Below, in pieces: positions 6,835-12,259 of a DNA stretch of 13,043 nt. Below the pieces are notes generated by a model. The model worked only from the letters and a program-made list of their open reading frames with translations, was not told where the DNA came from and ran no database searches. Positions within the stretch are counted from its first letter, which is position 1. Each line of letters begins with the position of its first letter. A program made the translations under genes and the position numbers. Source of the stretch: Candidatus Methanoplasma reticulitermitis. GTDB taxonomy: Archaea > Thermoplasmatota > Thermoplasmata > Methanomassiliicoccales > Methanomethylophilaceae. The stretch covers positions 1-13,043 of the forward strand of contig JAITTK010000074.1 in NCBI GenBank assembly GCA_031287135.1, in the 5' to 3' direction.

Positions 6835-7377
6835 TCAGGATTCTTTCTCCAGGATACTGAATATCTTTTCCGCATTCTCCTTACCGAGGCGGGCCCCTTT
6901 TCTTTCCAGATAGATCCAGTTCCTCTTCAGGCATTCTTCTTCGAATACAGGGTTCGTGACCGCTATGACCTTACCCTGCTGGAACGTCTCGTTTTCCAGC
7001 ATCATCGCGAACATGTCTTTGGGGACACATATCACTATCCTGTCGAAAAAGACCGAAAGAGTGTTCAATTGCCCGAGATAATCCTTCTCCTTCTGGACAG
7101 CTTCATAGTCTTCCTTCTTTGACATCACATTCTCGTAGTTGGTTATGACATAATTCCCGGGAACGAACCCGAATCTCGTGGATATCACACCGTATGATAC
7201 ATCGAACATCTTCCTGCCGTCCTTCTCGGCAACGTCCAGCCTCGCCACGAGTTTCTTTATCTCCTCTATACGGCCGCCGAACATCTCGAATGCCGTGGCA
7301 AGTCCCTTCTTGAGGAAGACAGACGAATCATTGGTTATCACCAATACGGACTTCAGATTTTTTCCGACAGGTCTCAT
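6835..7377 (-). CDS. Uncharacterised 180-residue protein, coupled to hypD
   Basis: I do not recognise this protein with confidence. It begins with a beta-strand-like KSVLVITND (9-17), has FDVSYGVISTRFGFVPGNY (58-76), a Lys/Glu-rich helix (88-100), a strand FFDRIVICVP (110-119) and a helical end. It has one cysteine within a hydrophobic strand (C117) and one at 149, with no metal-site pattern and no signal peptide or membrane helix. The STRFGFVP stretch faintly recalls the (S/A)xxGL(L/V) motif of YaaA/DUF6884-type proteins, but this is weak. The start is well supported: AGGAGGTC lies five bases before the ATG, inside the end of hypD, and only one base separates the hypD stop from this ATG. Co-expression with hypA and hypD suggests a link to hydrogenase maturation or nickel metabolism, which is inference only. 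Confidence 0.85.
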   Translation of the reverse strand: MRPVGKNLKSVLVITNDSSVFLKKGLATAFEMFGGRIEEIKKLVARLDVAEKDGRKMFDVSYGVISTRFGFVPGNYVITNYENVMSKKEDYEAVQKEKDYLGQLNTLSVFFDRIVICVPKDMFAMMLENETFQQGKVIAVTNPVFEEECLKRNWIYLERKGARLGKENAEKIFSILEKES

Positions 7378-7378
7378 A

Positions 7379-8461
7379 TCAAGACCTCCTTCCGGAGAAC
7401 CTGTAGGCTATACTGCAGTTGCCTTCCTCGGAGACCATGCACGGCCCTTTCGGATCCGTAGGTTTGCATGCCGTCCCGAACATAGGGCATTCCTCCGACT
7501 TCATAAGCCCTCTGAGTACCTCTCCGCATCTGCATCCTTCCGCCTCCGCCTCGACTTCCGGCGTCATGGCCAGAATATCCCCGTGGACCGCGGTGGCGTC
7601 GTGTTCCGAGAATTCGGGTCTGAGCGCCAGCGCGCTCTTGGGTATGACGGGGAAGCCTCTCCACTCCCTGTCTACCGGAACGAATGTGCTCTCCATCAGT
7701 TTCCTTGCCGTCGGATTCCCGTTCTCCTTGACGAGCCTGGTATATTCATTCTCGACCTCGGAGCGGCCTTCCTCGATCTGCTTTGTCAGCATATATGATG
7801 CCATCAGAACATCCAACGGTTCGAAGCCGGAGACGACCTGCGGCATCCCGTACTTCTCGGAGAACCGTCTGAAAGGTTCCAGACCGGTTATCACGGCAAC
7901 GTGTCCGGGCATTATCATGCCGTTCATCTTCATCTCGCCCATCTCGAATATCGCCTCAAGTATCGGAGGGCATATCCTGTGGCAGCTGTATATGCTGAAG
8001 TTTTCAGGCAATCCGCCCTTCCTAAGGGGAACGCACGTGGACGGGGCCGTCGTCTCGAATCCCACCGACACGAAGACGAGGGGCTTGGTCTGCTGGGATG
8101 CCATCTTCACGGCATCTTCTATCGAGTAGACTATCCTCACATCGGCCCCGTCCGCTTTCGCATCGAACAGGGAGCCTATCGTCGTGGGTACGCGCATCAT
8201 GTCGCCGAAGGCCGTCACCGTCACCCCGTTGCGTGCCAGGGTCACAGCGTCCGCGATCTCTCTGCTTGTGGTGACACACACGGGACAACCGGGTCCCTGG
8301 CATATCTCCACGCCCGCATCTGCGAGCAACTCCTCCAGACCGAATCTGACTATCGTATCCTGATGGGTCCCGCATACATGCATGAACTTGCTCTTTATTC
8401 CTGTGTCCTTGATGGCTGACAGGATCCTGTTCGCTGTCTCTTCATCCCTGTACTTGAACAT
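7379..8461 (-). CDS. hypD: Hydrogenase maturation protein HypD
   Basis: HypD is the iron-sulfur scaffold that, with HypC, assembles the Fe(CN)2CO unit of NiFe hydrogenases in the cytoplasm. From the ATG at 8461 the protein has 360 residues, the usual size. Conserved sites are CGTHQ (C30), GPGCPVC (C59, C62), FVSVGFETTAP, GHVAVITG and SGFEPLDVL. A C-terminal cysteine set (C310, C312, C325, C332, C341, C349) includes the [4Fe-4S] ligands. The frame is open 35 codons further upstream, but that stretch lies inside hypA and matches no HypD N-terminus. The chosen ATG overlaps the hypA stop (TGATG) and is therefore coupled to it. Its end carries the ribosome binding site of the following unknown gene. 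hypC, hypE, hypF and hypB are not in the window. Confidence 0.97.
   Translation of the reverse strand: MFKYRDEETANRILSAIKDTGIKSKFMHVCGTHQDTIVRFGLEELLADAGVEICQGPGCPVCVTTSREIADAVTLARNGVTVTAFGDMMRVPTTIGSLFDAKADGADVRIVYSIEDAVKMASQQTKPLVFVSVGFETTAPSTCVPLRKGGLPENFSIYSCHRICPPILEAIFEMGEMKMNGMIMPGHVAVITGLEPFRRFSEKYGMPQVVSGFEPLDVLMASYMLTKQIEEGRSEVENEYTRLVKENGNPTARKLMESTFVPVDREWRGFPVIPKSALALRPEFSEHDATAVHGDILAMTPEVEAEAEGCRCGEVLRGLMKSEECPMFGTACKPTDPKGPCMVSEEGNCSIAYRFSGRRS
7383..7390 (-). promoter_or_regulatory. Strong Shine-Dalgarno for the 180-residue gene, within hypD
   Basis: AGGAGGTC on the minus strand lies in the last codons of hypD, five bases before the ATG at 7377. It fixes that start and shows the gene is read from the hyp transcript. 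Confidence 0.75.
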
Positions 8462-8841
8462 CAGTCGGCCTCCTCTATCTCTATGGATTTGACGCAGCAG
8501 GTCTTCCCCGCGATCACCTTCACCGCAGCTCCGCATACCGGGCATGACAGAATAGGTATCTGACAATGCACATCCTCGTCAATGCTCAGGTTTCCGGCAG
8601 GCCCCTCATAACCGCAATCTTCGCACCTGACTCTGACATCCTCTTCCTCGATCACCAGCTTTGAACCGTCCAGTATCGAGTCCCTCGACATTATCTCGTA
8701 TGCGAACTCCATCTGCTCGCAACCCAGGTTGGTGAGCCTGCCCAGAGTCAATGTCACTTCTTTTACCGAGATGACATCATATCTTTCAAGTTCTTTCTTG
8801 ATGGCCGCCATGAGATCGGCCATTATGGAAACCTCATGCAT
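8461..8841 (-). CDS. hypA: Hydrogenase nickel-incorporation protein HypA
   Basis: HypA is the small metallochaperone that, with HypB, inserts nickel into NiFe hydrogenases. Nickel is held by the N-terminal MHE: the amino terminus, His2 and nearby atoms. Two ATGs are adjacent (8844 and 8841). I choose 8841 because it puts His at position 2 as the Ni site requires, giving 126 residues. The C-terminal half has a zinc site, CEDC (C73, C76) and CPVC (C100, C103). One further cysteine (C93) sits where many relatives have a VHF-type motif. It is the first gene of hypA-hypD-unknown. A TATA box lies about 23-26 bp upstream, so the mRNA is probably leaderless. A 13-bp palindrome covers the predicted start site and may be an operator. 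Confidence 0.95.
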   Translation of the reverse strand: MHEVSIMADLMAAIKKELERYDVISVKEVTLTLGRLTNLGCEQMEFAYEIMSRDSILDGSKLVIEEEDVRVRCEDCGYEGPAGNLSIDEDVHCQIPILSCPVCGAAVKVIAGKTCCVKSIEIEEAD

Positions 8842-8854
8842 CATACAGTGTATG
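8842..8854. promoter_or_regulatory. Palindrome at the hypA transcription start (candidate operator)
   Basis: CATACAGTGTATG is a perfect 13-bp inverted repeat with a central base. It overlaps the start of hypA and lies 8 bp downstream of the TATA box, so a bound protein would block RNA polymerase. The right arm read on the minus strand continues as GTATGATG, which contains GTATGA, the half-site known for E. coli NikR. The E. coli spacing of 16 bp between half-sites is not present. Confidence 0.5.
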
Positions 8855-8862
8855 GGTTATCG

Positions 8863-8870
8863 ACTATAAA
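8863..8870 (-). promoter_or_regulatory. Putative TATA box for hypA-hypD
   Basis: TTTATAGT on the minus strand is centred about 23-26 bp before the hypA start codons. It begins just 1 bp after the nth stop codon, so this operon starts immediately behind the upstream operon. Confidence 0.6.
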
Positions 8871-8871
8871 C

Positions 8872-9537
8872 TCAATCCGTTCCGTTGTCCCCGTATCGAT
8901 CGCACGCTGATCTGACGGAACATTTTTCACAACGGGGGCGATTGGGGAGACAGACCGCCTGACCGTGCCTCACGAGATATTTGTTTATGTCGATCCATCG
9001 GTCCTCCGGGGTTATCCTCATGAGTTCCATCTCCGTCTCGCAGGGGTTCCTGGTGTGCACCAGCCCCATAAGATTGGATATCCTGTGCACATGTGTATCG
9101 ACGCACACAGACGGTATGCCCATGGCGTACGACCTCACGCATGCCGCCGTTTTCCTCCCGACCATCGGCAATGTCAGCAGGGTGTCCGTATCCTCCGGCA
9201 CACGACAACCGTGCTCGTCTCTGAGAATTCTGCAACAGCTTATTATCGCTTTGGCCTTCTGCGCCGGGAACCCTGCCGGGCGTATCAGAACCGCGATCTC
9301 ATCCGGATCCGCTTCAGCCAATTCATCGATCGAATCATATCTCCTGAACAGATTGTCCGATGCCTTCCTCGTATTGTCGTCTTTGGTCCTCTGTGACAGT
9401 ATCGTCGCTATGAGGACATGGAACGGGTCCGGTTCCCATTCGGGATTCAGACCTTCCGATGATCTTCCGGGATATGCTCCCCTGTCGTACTCTTTTGAGA
9501 GTATGTCCAATATCCGGGGTACGTCTTTCCCAACCAT
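8872..9537 (-). CDS. nth: Endonuclease III (DNA glycosylase/AP lyase)
   Basis: This is a base excision repair enzyme that removes oxidised pyrimidines and cleaves the AP site. At 221 residues it is the normal length. The helix-hairpin-helix reads LPMVGRKTA with catalytic Lys129. The catalytic Asp is D147 in VDTHVHR. The [4Fe-4S] loop has the exact C-x6-C-x2-C-x5-C spacing (C196, C203, C206, C212). ILSQRTKDDNT (47-57) is also typical. Relatives I recall have Gly where this hairpin has Met126 (LPGVGRKTA), an uncommon change next to the catalytic Lys. The start at 9537 is set by GAGGAGG seven bases upstream, inside folC. nth therefore overlaps the last 91 bp of folC in another frame. It is the last gene of the asparagine-synthase-like/folC/nth operon. 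Confidence 0.96.
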   Translation of the reverse strand: MVGKDVPRILDILSKEYDRGAYPGRSSEGLNPEWEPDPFHVLIATILSQRTKDDNTRKASDNLFRRYDSIDELAEADPDEIAVLIRPAGFPAQKAKAIISCCRILRDEHGCRVPEDTDTLLTLPMVGRKTAACVRSYAMGIPSVCVDTHVHRISNLMGLVHTRNPCETEMELMRITPEDRWIDINKYLVRHGQAVCLPNRPRCEKCSVRSACDRYGDNGTD

Positions 9538-10784
9538 TCTATAGCCTCCTCTGCAGTGTGGAATGACCCTGTTACCAATATAATGTTCCCGCTTCTTTCC
9601 GACCCCGTTGCCTTATCCATCGCATCAGACACGCTTCTGTGCACAGTTAGATTCGAAAACCTCTTTCCGAATGCCTTCCTCAGATCCTCCGGGTCTGCCG
9701 ACCTCTCGGTATTAAGGCCGGATATCATGGCCCTTTCGGATATTGCGGAGAGATTCTCGGCCATGGCCTCCGCATCCTTGTCCTTAAGCATTCCTACGAT
9801 GACATCCACCTTGCCGTACAGCCTCGATACATCCTCCGCGAGGACTCTGGAACCGGCCCCCGTGTGTGTGACGTCCATTATAATCGGCAACCCCTTTATC
9901 TTTTCCAGCCTGCAGGGCCATCTGACTTCAGCCAGACCCTTTCTGACATTGCATCTCAGGCATTTACCGAATATGCCCAGTTTGGATACGGCCTCGATCG
10001 CCACCGATGCATTAGCCGCCTGACAGCTTCCCGGTATCGATACCGAATAGGTCTCGTCCTTGTACGTGAAAACGGTCCTGTCCTCATACATTCTTTCCAG
10101 TATCACACGGTCAGAGTCCACATTTGTCATCTGCGATCCTCTCTCATCGGCGATCTTCTTAAGAACACTTAATGCGGGACCTCTGTTCATCGTCACGCAC
10201 GGTACGCCCGGTTTTATTATACCAGCCTTCTCAAAAGCTATCTTCTCGATTGTGTCTCCCAGGAAATCCTCGTGTTCCATGCTTATGTTCCCTATGACGC
10301 TGACTTCCGGGATTATGACATTGGTCGAATCGAGCCTTCCTCCCATCCCTACCTCGATGACCGCATACTCCACGCCTTTGTTCTTGAAATACAGGAACGC
10401 CATCGCTGTCGTCACCTCGAAGAACGTCGGCACCCTGCCCTCGGCTTCCATCCCTTCGACGCCTTCTCTGACGGCACGGAGCATGTTCCTCATATCGTCA
10501 TCCGTTATCTTCTCCCCGTTCACGGTGATCCGTTCACTGAAATCCGTTATGTGCGGGGATGTGTAGAGCCCCGTTTTGATCCCCGAGGATATCAGTATCG
10601 AAGCTATACACGAGGATATCGACCCTTTTCCGTCCGTGCCTCCCACATGCACGCATCTCACCGAAAGCTGCGGATTCCCGAGCCTTCCGAGAAGATCCTC
10701 GGTGTTCTCGAGATCGAGTTTTGTCCCGCGCACCGTGAAAGAATACAGCCAGGACCGGGGGTCGGAGTCCGTCGGTTCCGCCAT
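9447..10784 (-). CDS. folC: Folylpolyglutamate synthase / dihydrofolate synthase (FolC, Mur ligase family)
   Basis: This enzyme uses ATP to add L-glutamate to a folate (or dihydropteroate) carboxylate. It has 445 residues. Family motifs are the P-loop GTDGKGS (49-55), TSPHITDFSERI (75-86), FFEVTTAMAF (121-130), EVGMGGRLDSTN (144-155), SMEHEDFLGDT with FEKAGIIKPG (168-193) and WPCRLE (289-294). The usual DGAHNP motif is replaced by MDVTHTGAG (303-311), which keeps Asp and His only. The start codon follows the TGA of the upstream gene with no gap. The recognisable enzyme ends near residue 416. The last 30 residues overlap nth by 91 bp and are probably unconstrained in this frame. Presence of FolC suggests folate use, where most methanogens use methanopterin and different ligases. 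Confidence 0.94.
   Translation of the reverse strand: MAEPTDSDPRSWLYSFTVRGTKLDLENTEDLLGRLGNPQLSVRCVHVGGTDGKGSISSCIASILISSGIKTGLYTSPHITDFSERITVNGEKITDDDMRNMLRAVREGVEGMEAEGRVPTFFEVTTAMAFLYFKNKGVEYAVIEVGMGGRLDSTNVIIPEVSVIGNISMEHEDFLGDTIEKIAFEKAGIIKPGVPCVTMNRGPALSVLKKIADERGSQMTNVDSDRVILERMYEDRTVFTYKDETYSVSIPGSCQAANASVAIEAVSKLGIFGKCLRCNVRKGLAEVRWPCRLEKIKGLPIIMDVTHTGAGSRVLAEDVSRLYGKVDVIVGMLKDKDAEAMAENLSAISERAMISGLNTERSADPEDLRKAFGKRFSNLTVHRSVSDAMDKATGSERSGNIILVTGSFHTAEEAIEWLGKTYPGYWTYSQKSTTGEHIPEDHRKV
9545..9551 (-). promoter_or_regulatory. Shine-Dalgarno for nth, inside folC
   Basis: GAGGAGG on the minus strand ends seven bases before the nth ATG (9537). It supports that start despite the long overlap with folC. 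Confidence 0.7.
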
Positions 10785-11579
10785 TCACCGGTCCCCCCTG
10801 CCGAGTGCGTCTATCAGCTCGGAGTATGTCATATTCCTTTTTTTGCAGATTTTCTTTATCATGGGCATCACGCCTGATCCGTATTGGGCGGCCTTTTTCT
10901 CCATGGATGCAATACCTTCGTACCCCATAGCCTCAGCGATATCCCTTACCGCCCTTTTCCGGGACAGGGGGTCGCCGGTAGGTGCCGGCATATTCGCGTT
11001 CGCATAGGCAGCCGCCATGACCGCCGAGTCATCCAGGAAAGGATAAAGTATCTTCTTGCCGAAGTGTTCCGATACTTTTTTTTCATGAGGTAGCGTGATG
11101 TTCCGAAGTTTGTCCATATCCTCTCTCATCTTTTCCCCGAGTTCGTCCCCGTCCAGACCGATATATTTTGAATAGCCCGCGAACAGTTCGTCCGCACCCT
11201 GTCCCCCTATTATCTCATCTTCGCCGCAGTTCCTGCAGACGAAGAACAAAGGAAGTTCAAATGAAAGCGTGACTATGTCAGCGGTCCCTGTTATCCCGAT
11301 CATCTCCGCAAGACCCTCCTCGATATCACCCTCCGTTATCTTTATGCAGACCCACGGCATGCCGAGTTCCTTCGCGGATCTTTCCGATTCTGTTACATCA
11401 TGCGACCCTTCTGACCCGACCGTGTATAGCGTCGCCTCATCTGCATATTTTTTGGTTATGGCGGCGACGGTCCCTGAATCCAATCCCCCCGAAAAAGCAA
11501 CGGCGACCTCTTTCCCTGATACCGCTTCCCTTATGGCGCGGTCCAAAGCCTCTCCCACTGGTCCGAGATCCCCGGTCAT
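10785..11579 (-). CDS. Stand-alone asparagine-synthase-like ATP pyrophosphatase (no glutaminase domain)
   Basis: The 264-residue protein matches the C-terminal synthetase domain of AsnB-type asparagine synthases. The PP-loop SGGLDS is at 30-35 and the second conserved motif GGQGADELFAGYSKY is at 125-139. KILYPFLDD (174-182) corresponds to the P-(F/Y)-LD stretch near the acceptor site, and a Lys/Arg-rich helix follows. The N-terminal glutamine amidotransferase domain with catalytic Cys2 is absent, so it would need ammonia or a partner for nitrogen, or it may adenylate another substrate. C115 and C118 form a CRNC pair of unknown meaning. The ATG at 11579 lies about 26 bp from a TATA-like box, which suits a leaderless mRNA. 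It leads an operon with folC and nth, and its stop directly abuts the folC start. Asparagine synthesis is one possibility but is not demonstrated. Confidence 0.85.
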   Translation of the reverse strand: MTGDLGPVGEALDRAIREAVSGKEVAVAFSGGLDSGTVAAITKKYADEATLYTVGSEGSHDVTESERSAKELGMPWVCIKITEGDIEEGLAEMIGITGTADIVTLSFELPLFFVCRNCGEDEIIGGQGADELFAGYSKYIGLDGDELGEKMREDMDKLRNITLPHEKKVSEHFGKKILYPFLDDSAVMAAAYANANMPAPTGDPLSRKRAVRDIAEAMGYEGIASMEKKAAQYGSGVMPMIKKICKKRNMTYSELIDALGRGDR

Positions 11580-11600
11580 CGGCCGAGATATGAATTGCTC

Positions 11601-11610
11601 AGAGATAAAT
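11601..11610 (-). promoter_or_regulatory. Putative TATA box for the asparagine-synthase-like/folC/nth operon
   Basis: ATTTATCTCT on the minus strand is centred about 26 bp upstream of the ATG at 11579, consistent with a leaderless archaeal transcript. The 129-bp divergent gap (11580-11708) otherwise holds only the nikR promoter elements. Confidence 0.5.
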
Positions 11611-11675
11611 GCAGTGACACGTCTGCACAGCCGTCGGATCTTCGGGGCCTGCGGGGAATTGACCTATAGAGAACC

Positions 11676-11700
11676 AATTATTATTAATATGAATATTCAT
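11676..11700 (+). promoter_or_regulatory. nikR promoter with TATA box and overlapping palindrome (candidate operator)
   Basis: An AT-rich box (about 11679-11688, TTATTAATAT region) is centred about 26 bp before the nikR ATG. Touching it downstream is the perfect 12-bp palindrome ATGAATATTCAT (11689-11700). It lies between TATA box and start, as the hypA palindrome does, a placement suited to repression and possibly to NikR autoregulation. Confidence 0.5.
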
Positions 11701-11708
11701 CCGTATCC

Positions 11709-12149
11709 ATGGATGGCGTAACCCGCATAGGCGTCTCACTGGAACCGGAACTTCTTAAAGATTTTGACAAAGTGATCTCAAAGAAAGGATACGTCAGCAG
11801 ATCGGAGGCGATAAGGGACCTTGTTCGCGACTCCCTTGCCGAGAGCGAGTGGAAGAACGACAAGGAGTTTATGTGCGGAGTCATAGTGATGATATACGAC
11901 CACCACACGACCAGCATAGGTGAGAAACTCACCGAATTGCAACATGGTAAGATGCAGAACATCAACACCACCATCCACGTGCATCTCGATCATGATAAAT
12001 GCATGGAGGTCCTGATAGTCGAGGGAGAGCTCGGGCAGCTTAAAATGCTGGCCAATGACATCTCCGCGATCAAAGGTGTGCTCAGGTGCAAACTGACCAT
12101 GGCCTCACAGACGACCGGTCACATGCATCACATAGGCCTTCGGAGATGA
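11709..12149 (+). CDS. nikR: Nickel-responsive transcriptional regulator NikR
   Basis: NikR is a ribbon-helix-helix repressor that binds DNA when its C-terminal ACT-like domain holds Ni2+. The protein has 146 residues, a little longer than E. coli NikR. The DNA-binding strand and helices are TRIGVSLEPELLKDFD and YVSRSEAIRDLVRD (5-41). The nickel site is complete: H79, H90 and H92 in the HVH pair, and C98 in HDKCMEV. The protein ends with an extra His-containing tail (HMHH at 138-141), which may add metal affinity. It is monocistronic and divergent from the asparagine-synthase-like operon. Its promoter carries a palindrome that could be its own site. Likely targets include nickel uptake genes outside the window, and perhaps hypA 2.9 kb away. 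Whether it represses hypA is inference. Confidence 0.95.
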   Translation: MDGVTRIGVSLEPELLKDFDKVISKKGYVSRSEAIRDLVRDSLAESEWKNDKEFMCGVIVMIYDHHTTSIGEKLTELQHGKMQNINTTIHVHLDHDKCMEVLIVEGELGQLKMLANDISAIKGVLRCKLTMASQTTGHMHHIGLRR

Positions 12150-12155
12150 GGGCGC

Positions 12156-12193
12156 ATGTGCACCTGAAATAAAGGCGCGACTCCGATGCACAT
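12156..12193. repeat. Inverted repeat between nikR and the topoisomerase gene
   Basis: ATGTGCA (12156-12162) and TGCACAT (12187-12193) form a perfect 7-bp inverted repeat with a 24-bp spacer in the 110-bp gap 12150-12259. There is no following T-tract, so it is a weak terminator candidate. It could instead be paired protein-binding half-sites upstream of the topoisomerase promoter. Confidence 0.35.
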
Positions 12194-12227
12194 CTTGTTA
12201 CGGCATATCATTCACAGTTCCCAATGG

Positions 12228-12236
12228 TTAAATAAT
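12228..12236 (+). promoter_or_regulatory. Putative TATA box for the topoisomerase gene
   Basis: TTAAATAAT is centred about 28 bp before the ATG at 12260, as expected for a leaderless archaeal mRNA. No Shine-Dalgarno sequence is visible. Confidence 0.55.
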
Positions 12237-12259
12237 GCCTATGTTCTCGCCGAAACTGA

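Noticed and set aside
8462..8566. 35-codon N-terminal extension of hypD
   Set aside because: The frame is open, but it lies wholly inside hypA and has no HypD similarity. The ATG at 8461 overlaps the hypA stop and gives the family length.
11610..11627. TGCAG-N8-CTGCA inverted repeat in the nikR divergent gap
   Set aside because: A 5-bp stem with no second copy and no promoter-related position; not enough to call.
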